Shown here: positions 24,380 through 31,957 of the stretch, in pieces
Numbering within the stretch: the first letter of the stretch is position 1
How the letters are laid out: each line of letters begins with the position of its first letter
Source of the DNA: a bacterium
GTDB lineage: Bacteria > Armatimonadota > Zipacnadia > Zipacnadales > UBA11051
Direction: 5' to 3'
Assembly: GCA_021372615.1 (NCBI GenBank)
Contig: JAJFUB010000013.1
Location: 62,001-126,000 of the forward strand
Length of the DNA: 64,000 nt
Notes under the pieces: generated by a model
Database searches by the model: none
Told to the model about the DNA's origin: nothing
Seen by the model: only the letters and a program-made list of their open reading frames with translations
Translations under genes and position numbers: made by a program

Positions 24380-24550
24380 CTACTCGCCTTCGTGGTTGGA
24401 TTGGGCCAGATCGTGGCGCTCGTGGGCCGTGTTGCGGAACTGGTCTACGATCGCCAACGGCTGGAGCCGGGGCATGGATACGAAGCGTTGCTCCCGGTTG
24501 TCGCCGTCGTCCCCCCTAGAGGGGCCTTCGTGTTCGCGGAAACGCTCCAT
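24380..24550 (-). CDS. Small Pup/UBact-like protein ending in Gly-Glu
   Basis: 56 residues, first gene of the operon. Strongly charged and probably disordered N-terminal half (MERFREHEGPSRGDDGDNRE), then a possible amphipathic helix (PLAIVDQFRNTAHERHDLAQ) and the C-terminus NHEGE. Size, polarity, helix position and the terminal Gly-Glu are those of Pup (GGE/GGQ end) and of the Gram-negative UBact proteins, the substrates of PafA-type ligases. Two PafA/Dop-like proteins are encoded downstream in the same operon. AAGGAGG sits at ideal distance from the ATG; an in-frame start 11 codons earlier has no such site. No diagnostic catalytic motif exists for this family, so the call rests on these features plus context. 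Confidence 0.55.
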   Translation of the reverse strand: MERFREHEGPSRGDDGDNREQRFVSMPRLQPLAIVDQFRNTAHERHDLAQSNHEGE

Positions 24551-24611
24551 GTCTTCCCTCCTTCCGCAGAATGGTGGTTGCACATTAGGCTAGAACAGTC
24601 GTCTAGAAGTC

Positions 24612-24640
24612 TTGACCTGTAGTGTGAACTTGTATATCAT
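24612..24640 (+). promoter_or_regulatory. Promoter toward the 444-residue protein gene
   Basis: TTGACC (24612-24617), 17-base spacer, TATCAT (24635-24640). It overlaps a promoter on the other strand. The leader to the ATG would be about 220 bases, long enough to hold regulation. A short inverted repeat CTAGA/TCTAG (24590-24606) lies just upstream. Confidence 0.55.
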
Positions 24641-24660
24641 GTAGGCGGGTCCCGTGTCAA
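24631..24660 (-). promoter_or_regulatory. Promoter of the Ub/Pup-like operon
   Basis: On the minus strand: TTGACA (24660-24655), 18-base spacer, TATACA (24636-24631), giving a leader of about 75 bases to the Pup-like gene. Its -10 shares bases with the -10 of the plus-strand promoter, so the two polymerases compete or are jointly controlled. The same short leader contains the CTAGA/TCTAG dyad (24590-24606). Confidence 0.55.
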
Positions 24661-24865
24661 CACCCTTGTTGGGCACTGTCTCCATTCCGGACAGGTAGGC
24701 TGTACCGCCCGCGTCGTGGACCAATTGTGCGGCAAGACGCGCTACAGTCAGCAATCATCTGAATGCTGCAACGTGCACAGGAGAGGCAGCAAGGGTCGAG
24801 GACCGGGCAGGCGGCGTCTTCGTGTGCCGGGAAGCTCCCCGGCGCCAATCCGTGGGAGGTGTACG

Positions 24866-26200
24866 ATGGCGACGGACATCTTCGCACAGAGGGAACTCCG
24901 CGAACGCATCACGCACTGCTATCAGGAGCTGTACGGGGACTACTGGGGTGGACTGTGGCGCAACTTCTACGCCCGCAGCGGGGGCGTCTGTCTGGTAGGC
25001 ACTTACGGGGACGTCCGCCTGCGCGACGCCTTCGCCGTGCGGGAGATCATCCAGGTTCTACCCCTACGTGAGATGGCAGTGCTGGTGATGGACGACGCCG
25101 AGGCGCGTTTCCCGGGGGATGTCGTCATCATCGCTCGCCCCGACCTCTTCGCCAGCCGCCATGCCAAGCGCGTGCTGGCCGACGCCCACCAGGTCCGCCA
25201 CTTTTTCCATCTGGGGCGCTACGCCTTCATCAACGTCACCGACGGGAAGTGCTACTGGCGGGCCCGCCAGGGGCCAATGATGCGCGAGTACGGGTTAGTG
25301 GCACGGCGCGTCCGTTCCAACGGCCACCACGTCATCACCGTCTCCGGCCTCAGTCGCATCGGCACATGGGCGGCAGCCAAGAGCTGCAGCGACATGCACT
25401 ACCTCGATGCAGTAGAGAGCCTACTGCAACCGCGGCTGCAGCAAGTGGCTGCCGAGAGCGGCAAGGACCCGGCCAACATCGGCTTTGAGGTGCTGGTGGA
25501 GGTCACGTACGAAGTCGAGAAGCAGGAGAAAGCCTACCTGGCGCAGTTTGACCTGGATGCCACCCTCTATCCGCTGATCACCTGCGAAGGACCGCCCCCC
25601 GCTTACTACGAAGGATCCAGTGGCGATGTCGTACGCGAAGAGGATCTGATGATCCGCCCCGTTGCCGTCGCCACGGAGTTGCAGACGCCGCGCGCCGAGC
25701 ATGTGGTCATCGCCCTGGTCAAGGGCGACTGCCCCGCGAACGCCACGACCGACCCGAACCTCATCACACACTTCGTAGTGGATGGCATAGACCTGGTGGA
25801 GAAGGGGACGAACCGGTTCAACATGCTGCTGCAGGCCTGGTATCGGGGACCACGGAGCGAGAAGGAGTTCGAGAGCGGGGAGATCAAGCCGAGCCTGCAC
25901 TACCCCGCCAAAGACGCCCGCACCATCCGCTGCCAGTTCAACCGCGAGGCCAACCGCTTTGGTGTGCCGGGGGAGCTGGCCCGCTGGTCCGGCCACCAGT
26001 ACTACATCAACACGATCTCACAGCACTGGCTGCCGGCCTGGGAGCACGTAGACATGCCTGGGCTGACCAACCCGCCTCCGGGGCTGTCGCCAGTGGCGCA
26101 GACGCCGGCCGGTGCTCCGACAACTCCCCGCAAGCGGCGTCCCAACACGCCCCGCGACGAGGTCACCTGCCCGCCGACAGGCACCGATCCACTCGGTTAG
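24866..26200 (+). CDS. Unknown protein divergent from the Ub/Pup-like operon
   Basis: 444 residues, family not recognised. GGGAGG precedes the ATG; upstream in-frame starts lack a ribosome site. Residues 1-150 alternate strands and helices (GGVCLVGTYGDVRLRDAF, EMAVLVMDDAEARFPGDVVI), and HHVITVSGLSRIGTWAAAKS (about 151-170) resembles a sensor-like Rossmann edge. The middle has YEVEKQEKAYLAQFDLDATL. The last 70 residues are Pro-rich and disordered, ending TGTDPLG. No signal peptide or membrane segment. The overlapping divergent promoters suggest it is co-regulated with the Ub/Pup operon, as a regulator, substrate or effector; which one cannot be told. Confidence 0.7.
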   Translation: MATDIFAQRELRERITHCYQELYGDYWGGLWRNFYARSGGVCLVGTYGDVRLRDAFAVREIIQVLPLREMAVLVMDDAEARFPGDVVIIARPDLFASRHAKRVLADAHQVRHFFHLGRYAFINVTDGKCYWRARQGPMMREYGLVARRVRSNGHHVITVSGLSRIGTWAAAKSCSDMHYLDAVESLLQPRLQQVAAESGKDPANIGFEVLVEVTYEVEKQEKAYLAQFDLDATLYPLITCEGPPPAYYEGSSGDVVREEDLMIRPVAVATELQTPRAEHVVIALVKGDCPANATTDPNLITHFVVDGIDLVEKGTNRFNMLLQAWYRGPRSEKEFESGEIKPSLHYPAKDARTIRCQFNREANRFGVPGELARWSGHQYYINTISQHWLPAWEHVDMPGLTNPPPGLSPVAQTPAGAPTTPRKRRPNTPRDEVTCPPTGTDPLG

Positions 26201-26229
26201 GGGAGCGTGGTTGATGCCGCAGGGCTGGC

Positions 26230-27030
26230 TCAGGACGTCTCGTCCGCCCCGAGCATGTCAAGCAGCTCGAGGTCCGGCTGGAGGTCCTCGCAGAAGCGGT
26301 TGGCTAGCGCCTCCGCTACTTCCTCATCCTGCCGGGTGTAGATGGTGACGTTCTCGTGCCGCTGATCGCCCGGGTCGAAGGGGGCCGTGTAGGGTTCCTC
26401 GTTCAGCCACTCACCGTCTCCGGGCGGTAGGCACAACACCTTCCCGTCCGGCCCCAGCTTGTTCTCTAGACTGAGCATTAACACCGGTCGCGGACCCCGC
26501 GAGGACGGGATGAAGGCCGGCACGTGCAGCAGGCTCTCGCACCGTCCGCTACGGAAGAACGGCGCCTCACGGGTGCGGCGATAGCGCTTGGCCTTGTGCT
26601 GGGTGATGTGGTAGCCCCCCAGGTTGATGAGCTTGCCCGACCGCAGCGGCTCGGTGGTGAGCGAGGTGTCCACCAGTGGAGCTGTGCACGTGGCGGTCGT
26701 GAGTTGCCGACGGCGCCGTGTCTCCAGGTCCTGGAAGCGGGCAGCGGCCGGTAGCAGCAGGCATTCCGCATCCTCCACCAGCCAGATGGCCGCCAACTCG
26801 CTGGGAATGGCGTCGAAGGCCTCCTCGCACAGCCTACCCAGCACGTCCTCGAGCACGCGGGGGAGGAAGAAGTGGCGCAGGCCGTTCGTCTCCAGCAGCG
26901 AGAACTGGCGCGGCGGGTCGGCCGCCTCCCAGTTGGCGATGGTGCGCGCCGACAGGCCCAAATCCACGGCGATCTCCGCCTGCGACAGCCTGGTGCGCTT
27001 GCGCAGTTGGGTGAACTGGTCCGAGTTCAT
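26230..27030 (-). CDS. Cro/C1-type HTH regulator with sensor-like C-terminal domain
   Basis: 266 residues. The N-terminus FTQLRKRTRLSQAEIAVDLG plus LSARTIANWEAADPPRQ (residues 6-42) is a Cro/C1 helix-turn-helix. Residues 60-240 are a mixed alpha/beta domain (AIWLVEDAECLLLPAAAR, LINLGGYHITQHKAKRYRR, RPVLMLSLENKL) resembling a GAF-type sensor; ligand unknown. GGAGG lies ahead of the ATG chosen, six codons inside the longer frame. It is the last gene of the radical SAM operon (18 bases from the next gene) and converges with the 444-residue gene, so it probably regulates this region. Confidence 0.8.
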   Translation of the reverse strand: MNSDQFTQLRKRTRLSQAEIAVDLGLSARTIANWEAADPPRQFSLLETNGLRHFFLPRVLEDVLGRLCEEAFDAIPSELAAIWLVEDAECLLLPAAARFQDLETRRRRQLTTATCTAPLVDTSLTTEPLRSGKLINLGGYHITQHKAKRYRRTREAPFFRSGRCESLLHVPAFIPSSRGPRPVLMLSLENKLGPDGKVLCLPPGDGEWLNEEPYTAPFDPGDQRHENVTIYTRQDEEVAEALANRFCEDLQPDLELLDMLGADETS

Positions 27031-27048
27031 CAGCGTCACCTCCAGCAT

Positions 27049-28317
27049 TCAGCAGCCTTGCAGCGGGCACAGCGGGTCAGGGCCGGCGAAGTCCCCCCTG
27101 GCCAGATAGGCATGCACGGGACATGACCCAAAGCAGCCGTAGCCGTACCGCGTGCATCGGGTGCAGGCCGGGTTCTTGCTCAAGCGTAGGTCCCGGAACA
27201 CGCGCCAGACCTCCGCCTGCAGCCATAGGCCATGGATCTGGCAGGCCGACATGTGTCGGACATTGCCCGCGGCGAACGGGGCGCGCGCCGCCGGGTCAGG
27301 CGACCCGCCCGGCGAGCAGCCACACGCGTGCATCCAGCCGGCCGGGGAGATGAACGCCGCCTCGCGGCCCGCCGGGCACCAGCGCACCTTGTGGATTACG
27401 GGATCGCTGGCCTGCCCGGCCACGGCTCCGACGTCCGCGCCATACTGGAATTCGACCTGCAGGTCGGCCTGTCCTTGCCGCTGGCCCAGCAGATGCGACA
27501 CGGCGGCCATTTCGGTCGCGCCGGGGCGGTCCGCGGCGAACTGCCCGGAAGCGCCGCGCCCTGTCGGGCGGGGAGCGATCAGCGACAGATGCCGCACACC
27601 GCGAGCCTCCAGCCAGCGCATGAAGTCAGACAGGACCGGTAGCAGGGACCGCGTGATGACGGTGTTCACGCGCAGGCTGCGTCCGGAGGCCAGCAGCCAG
27701 TCCACCGTCGCCATCGTCCGTGCGAACGCCCCGGGCCCACGCAGAGCGTCATTGATGTCCTCGGGCCCATCCAGCGACACGAGGTACCGCCCGATCGAGC
27801 GGGCGAGCAATTCCTCGGCGAGCCCCTCGCGCCATACGCCGTTCGTGCCCAGAGACACGTACAGGCGGCACGCGAGGGCCTCGTCAATGAGTTCGGGCAG
27901 ATCCGGCCGCGCGGTCGGCTCCCCGCCGGTGAAGCGGATCTCGCGGACACCGATGGCCGCCAGACGGTGGATCAGGGCGCGCAGCTCACCGGTCCCGAGT
28001 TCCGGCTCCGGCGCAATCGTGTCGCGATAGCACATCACACATGACAGATTGCAGCGCCCTGTCACTTCCAGATAGATGCGGTTGGGGCTGCTCAGGCAGC
28101 CCTCAGGCAACTCCTCGGCCCACGAGCGCGTGGCGAAGTAGAGCAACGTGTCATCGTTCGCGGCGGCACGTCGCAGGGACTGGAGTTCCTCCTCGCCCAA
28201 CTCCGTGACGACGCCGGTGTGCGGATCGAGGGCCTGTCCGCCGACGCGCTCCTCGCGAATGCGTCGCGCGATGGGGACCGCAGGTAGACCCTCCTCGGGA
28301 ATGGTATGGAGGATCAT
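27049..28317 (-). CDS. Radical SAM protein with C-terminal Cys-rich (SPASM-like) region
   Basis: 422 residues. YLEVTGRCNLSCVMCYR carries the C-x3-C-x2-C cluster site for the 4Fe-4S/SAM unit; EIRFTGGEPTARPD is the GGE motif. The C-terminal part holds many Cys (HACGCSPGG, ACTRCTRYGYGCFGSCPVH, CPLQGC), as in SPASM/twitch domains that bind extra clusters. Such enzymes often modify peptides or proteins. ATG overlaps the previous gene stop (ATGA) and follows GGAGG. Substrate unknown; no precursor peptide is seen nearby. Confidence 0.88.
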   Translation of the reverse strand: MILHTIPEEGLPAVPIARRIREERVGGQALDPHTGVVTELGEEELQSLRRAAANDDTLLYFATRSWAEELPEGCLSSPNRIYLEVTGRCNLSCVMCYRDTIAPEPELGTGELRALIHRLAAIGVREIRFTGGEPTARPDLPELIDEALACRLYVSLGTNGVWREGLAEELLARSIGRYLVSLDGPEDINDALRGPGAFARTMATVDWLLASGRSLRVNTVITRSLLPVLSDFMRWLEARGVRHLSLIAPRPTGRGASGQFAADRPGATEMAAVSHLLGQRQGQADLQVEFQYGADVGAVAGQASDPVIHKVRWCPAGREAAFISPAGWMHACGCSPGGSPDPAARAPFAAGNVRHMSACQIHGLWLQAEVWRVFRDLRLSKNPACTRCTRYGYGCFGSCPVHAYLARGDFAGPDPLCPLQGC

Positions 28318-29513
28318 GGCCGTGCCTCCGCCAGCAGGTCCACGAAGCAGTACGGATCGCCCGCGTCCATCGCTCCGTTCACGACCAGCGCCGACACGGC
28401 GCACCCGCCGAAGCACGGCGAGCCATACAGATAGGCGCAGCGACGGCACTTGTCCGCGAGCCGTGCATTGACCAACGGACAGGCATCACGCGACCGCCGC
28501 CAGATGGTCAGCAGGTCGTCCTCGCGGACATTGCCGACGCGGGACTCCGGACGGCCGGATAGCTGCCCGCAGGTGAAGCAGTCCCCGCCAACAGTGACCG
28601 AGATGCCGCCTTGGCCGCAGCCCAGACGCTTGTGGGCGCCCTGGACAGGAGGCCCGGGCGGCGCGGCCAGGTAGTCCCAGGGCGTGTCGAGGCGCATCTG
28701 CGGGTACTGCCGGCGCAGGGCGACGACCCGCTCCACGAGGGCACGGTGCTCCTGCGCGTCAAGCATATCGCCAGGCGCGGCTCCGCCGACCGGTCGCAGG
28801 GGACTGAAGGCCGCGGCAGCACCCATCTGGGCCGCCAGCGCTACGACGTGATCCACGCAGTGCTGGTTGCGGCGGTGGAAGGTCATCGAGAGGCGCACGC
28901 GCTGCCCGGCGGCACACAGTGTGCGTGCGCTGTGGACACACTGGTCATAGCTGCCCGCGCCGCGGATGGCATCGTGGGTCTCGCGGTCGCCCTGCAGCGA
29001 GAGATAGACGGCCGATATGGGGGCATGTGCCAGCTCCCCCCGCAACGCCCCGGCGATCATCCCGTTGCTGACCAGGACGGTGGTCATCCCCAGCCCGGCG
29101 CTGGTCGCGATGAAGCGCAGCAGGTCAGGATGCAGCGTGGGCTCGCCCCCGGACAGTCGCACCTCCACCCCGCCGTGCTCGGCGTGGGCGCGAATGAGAC
29201 CCTCGATCTCCCATGTCGTCAGCTCGTTCTCCAGGGCCCGACCGGACCGGTTGTAGCAATACCAGCACGAGCACTGACACGCGGCTGTGAGGTCCAGGAA
29301 GAGCGACAGCGGCGCCCCCCAGTGACGGCTGCCGGGCGCGTAGACGGTACGGTAGTCAATGGGCTGCACATCGTCGCGGTTGGCCCAGGTGAGCAGGTCG
29401 TCGCTCGGCAGGTACTCCCAGCGCCCGGACACGCGGTCGTGGTGGATCAGGCACGTGCTCTCAGCACGAACCAGGTGGGGCTTCACCTGGGGGGCAAGCT
29501 GTGGCGTCGCCAT
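28314..29513 (-). CDS. Radical SAM protein with SPASM-like C-terminus
   Basis: 399 residues. LDLTAACQCSCWYCYNRSGR has the C-x3-C-x2-C site, VEVRLSGGEPTLHPDLLRF the GGE motif. The C-terminus has CGQ...FTCGQLSG and KCRRCAYLYGSPCFGGC, an auxiliary cluster region. Architecture matches PqqE/anaerobic sulfatase-maturase-like enzymes. GGAGG sits eight bases before the ATG chosen; a GTG four codons earlier lacks spacing. The gene overlaps the MazG-like gene by 31 bases and the next radical SAM gene by 4. Function unknown. Confidence 0.88.
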   Translation of the reverse strand: MATPQLAPQVKPHLVRAESTCLIHHDRVSGRWEYLPSDDLLTWANRDDVQPIDYRTVYAPGSRHWGAPLSLFLDLTAACQCSCWYCYNRSGRALENELTTWEIEGLIRAHAEHGGVEVRLSGGEPTLHPDLLRFIATSAGLGMTTVLVSNGMIAGALRGELAHAPISAVYLSLQGDRETHDAIRGAGSYDQCVHSARTLCAAGQRVRLSMTFHRRNQHCVDHVVALAAQMGAAAAFSPLRPVGGAAPGDMLDAQEHRALVERVVALRRQYPQMRLDTPWDYLAAPPGPPVQGAHKRLGCGQGGISVTVGGDCFTCGQLSGRPESRVGNVREDDLLTIWRRSRDACPLVNARLADKCRRCAYLYGSPCFGGCAVSALVVNGAMDAGDPYCFVDLLAEARP

Positions 29514-30070
29514 AGCAGCCTCCACAGACGCAGCGTTGCCAGGGGCCGGCGCATGGGCTGGGGGTGGGGCCAGTCATCGCCGCAGGCGGCGAAGAAGCCG
29601 GCGGCGATGGCCATCTCGTGCTCGTAGGCGGTCGCGAAATCCGCGCCCGCGCTCGTGGCCACTGCAGCCGCACCGCCAATGATGCCAATGAGGTGTTCCT
29701 TCGCGCCCGGGGACTCGCTCAGGGCTGCCAGGTCGCGACACATGCTCAGGATGACCGCAGAGGGGCGGTCGGGACGTACGTCGGGGATCGCGATGCGCTC
29801 GGGCAGAGCCACACCATCATCGCGGGCCAGACGGATGGCGATGAAGGCGACATCACAGCACTCGTCGGCCAGCTTGGCGGGCAGAGCTTCACCGCGCCGG
29901 AAGCCTTCGAGTCTCTGCGCGATGTGCCCTAACGACCCCAGTTCCCCCAGCAACTCCAGCAGCACGGCCTGCCGATCCCACGCCCTCGGTTCGACCCGCG
30001 CGAAGCCGTCGAAGACGGGCAGGGACAGCTCGGTCAGATGCCGCATGTCCAACTCGGCCATGGTTGTCAT
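29483..30070 (-). CDS. MazG-like all-alpha NTP pyrophosphohydrolase-type protein
   Basis: 195 residues, all helical. LLELLGELGSLGHIAQRLEG and KLADECCDVAFIAIRLARDDG follow the E-x-x-E ... E-x-x-D metal-binding pattern of MazG/dUTPase-2 nucleotide pyrophosphohydrolases. Such enzymes clean nucleotide pools or hydrolyse nucleotide-activated intermediates. A GalT/HIT-like nucleotidyltransferase is encoded next to it, so a nucleotide-sugar or nucleotide step in the pathway is possible. The C-terminus is basic. Metal ligands were judged by eye, so activity is uncertain. Confidence 0.65.
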   Translation of the reverse strand: MTTMAELDMRHLTELSLPVFDGFARVEPRAWDRQAVLLELLGELGSLGHIAQRLEGFRRGEALPAKLADECCDVAFIAIRLARDDGVALPERIAIPDVRPDRPSAVILSMCRDLAALSESPGAKEHLIGIIGGAAAVATSAGADFATAYEHEMAIAAGFFAACGDDWPHPQPMRRPLATLRLWRLLWRRHSLPPR

Positions 30071-30074
30071 CCCC

Positions 30075-30965
30075 TCAGTCCGAGAGGTGGCCGGCGACAG
30101 TCAGGGCGTGCTCCTCGATGGCCAGCCGGTCGCCGGGATCCGGCAGGCTACAGGCCGCAAGGGCCTCCTCGACCATCGCGGTGGAGTTGAGGCTGTCGTA
30201 GGCGGGGCGAGTGACCGGGCTGATGAGGCCCAGCATCTCCGAGGCCCCGTAGCGGTTCTCCTGTGACGGCGCGCGCTCCAGTCCACGGGGGATGACATAC
30301 AGCCGCCCGCCGCCGACCAGCGCGAAGTTGTGGGGCCGCAGGTTCGAGGCGGCCATGTAGCCCTGCAGCCAGCGCGCCAGACCCTCCCACGGGCCCTGCA
30401 TCACGAGCACAAAGGCCGGGTAGTCCACGACGCGCGACAACGTGAGTCCTCCCGCCTCCGCCAGTCGCTCAAGGGGCTTGTTGAGCAGCGGGAAGGCCGC
30501 TACATCCCCGCGGTCGCCGTCCGCGCCGGGCAGGCGGTCATCGTGCAACTGGGCGTGGAAGTGCTCGGGCAGCGAGGCCGCTGAGCCGCGCAGGTTGATG
30601 CAGATCACGACATCGCTGACGCCGTCGGCGAAGTCCCCCAGTTGCACAATGTCGTCCGGGCGAATGGCGGCCCGGTGTTCCGTCGGGTAGCAGATGCCGT
30701 GCAGGGACTTGATGGGATAGGTCGCGGGCAGCCACTGCAGGCTGCCGACGAGGCCCGTCAGTGTCCCGCCCTCCTGGATGCGTTCGCACAGTGGACAGTT
30801 GGCGCGCGTGTGGGTCTTGTACTGCTGGTAGGGGCGGTGCTGCCGCGCCGGGCAGAAGATGACCGGGTAGACGCTTCCCGCCGCCCCGGCCAGGAGCTTC
30901 ACCTCAGATTGCACCAGCGGCTGCGGCTCGCCCGCTACTGCCGCGATGGCCCCGGCGTAGTTCAC
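30075..30965 (-). CDS. GalT/HIT-superfamily nucleotidyltransferase or phosphorylase-like protein
   Basis: 296 residues. NCPLCERI (near 72) matches the zinc C-x2-C of galactose-1-phosphate uridylyltransferases, and LPEHFHAQLHDD holds the H-x-H-x-Q active site of the GalT branch. TYPIKSLHGICYPTEHRA and NLRPHNFALVGGGRLYVIPR fit later strands of GDP-hexose phosphorylase/DUF4922-like proteins. It would transfer or release a nucleotide from a sugar or similar substrate through a His intermediate. GTG start overlaps the previous stop (GTGA) and follows GGAGGGG. Substrate unknown. Confidence 0.7.
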   Translation of the reverse strand: MNYAGAIAAVAGEPQPLVQSEVKLLAGAAGSVYPVIFCPARQHRPYQQYKTHTRANCPLCERIQEGGTLTGLVGSLQWLPATYPIKSLHGICYPTEHRAAIRPDDIVQLGDFADGVSDVVICINLRGSAASLPEHFHAQLHDDRLPGADGDRGDVAAFPLLNKPLERLAEAGGLTLSRVVDYPAFVLVMQGPWEGLARWLQGYMAASNLRPHNFALVGGGRLYVIPRGLERAPSQENRYGASEMLGLISPVTRPAYDSLNSTAMVEEALAACSLPDPGDRLAIEEHALTVAGHLSD

Positions 30966-31957
30966 TGGTGTTCCCCTCCCCTCGCCACCGGCGTGTCCAG
31001 CAGTTCGCGCACCCAGTGCTGATAGCCGCCGCGGCCCCAACTGCTGAGCGACGGCCCCGAGCACTTCTGGCAGCACTTCAGGTATGGCCCCGCCAGCGTC
31101 GCCCCGCGGATCGCGTCGAAGGCCGCGCCGGTCCAGACCGACTTGATGGTGCTCCCCGGCTCGTTGAGATCGCCGATCAGTTCCGCATCGCCCCAGTCGT
31201 TGTAGCAGGCATTGACCTGTCCCCAGGTGTTGACGGAGAACCGCTCCCAGAGCTGAACGCAGGGGATGTAGTCACCGGTGGTGTGCTCGCACGCGTACGG
31301 GTCCTCCAGGCGCCCGGCATAGGTGTGGTAGGGGCGGACAATGACCTTGTCGGCGATGGGCGCCCAGCAGTCCATGAAGGCCTCGCGGTGGGGCCGGAAG
31401 TCCGGGTGGTCCACCGCCGAGACGACGATGCGCGTCGGGCTGTCGGGCAGCTTGCCGCGCGCGGCATGGAGGTCCGTCACGGCGGCATGGATACGGCGGA
31501 AGTTGTCGGTGCGGCGCCACTGTAGGTAGGTGTCGGGGTCCGGAGCATCGGCGCTGACTTCCAGCATGTCCAGCGGCGCCTCTAGCACCGCCCCGATGTG
31601 CTCGTCCAGGGCAATGCCGTTGGTGAAGCTGGTGAGGGTGCCCACGCCATGCGCCTTGGCGTAGCCCAGCATCTCGGCGTACTGCGGGTGAACCATGGGC
31701 TCACCGCGCGAGTGGATACGCAGGATGGCCCAGGGGTATGCGGCCATCTCGTGCACGATCCTGCGGAAGAGACCGAAGTCGAAGAAGCCCGGCCGCAGTT
31801 CCGCCGCCAACGCCGGCGGCAACTCCCCCATGTTCTTGCGGCCCATCGGGCAGTGGCGACAGCGTGACTGACAGACCCCCGACACGAGCGCGATCTGCAC
31901 GACCGGCGGGAACTCCGCGTAGCGCGGGTCATTGAAGCCGAAGGCAGTGGCGCTCAT
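30962..31957 (-). CDS. Radical SAM protein
   Basis: 331 residues. VSGVCQSRCRHCPMGRKNMG has the C-x3-C-x2-C cluster site; LRIHSRGEPMVHPQYAEML replaces GGE with RGE. The C-terminal part has CVQLW, NACYNDWGD and YLKCCQKCSGPS, enough Cys for an auxiliary cluster. ATG overlaps the upstream radical SAM gene stop (ATGA). Part of a four-enzyme radical SAM operon; reaction unknown. Confidence 0.85.
   Translation of the reverse strand: MSATAFGFNDPRYAEFPPVVQIALVSGVCQSRCRHCPMGRKNMGELPPALAAELRPGFFDFGLFRRIVHEMAAYPWAILRIHSRGEPMVHPQYAEMLGYAKAHGVGTLTSFTNGIALDEHIGAVLEAPLDMLEVSADAPDPDTYLQWRRTDNFRRIHAAVTDLHAARGKLPDSPTRIVVSAVDHPDFRPHREAFMDCWAPIADKVIVRPYHTYAGRLEDPYACEHTTGDYIPCVQLWERFSVNTWGQVNACYNDWGDAELIGDLNEPGSTIKSVWTGAAFDAIRGATLAGPYLKCCQKCSGPSLSSWGRGGYQHWVRELLDTPVARGGEHQ

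Noticed and set aside
14126-24550. CBASS (E1-E2-JAB with CD-NTase) as an explanation of the operon
   Set aside because: No CD-NTase or CBASS effector gene is present, and RING, AAA and PafA-like genes do not belong to CBASS.
14126-24550. Complete Pup-proteasome locus
   Set aside because: No prcA or prcB genes are present in or next to the operon, and the ATPase lacks the docking tail.
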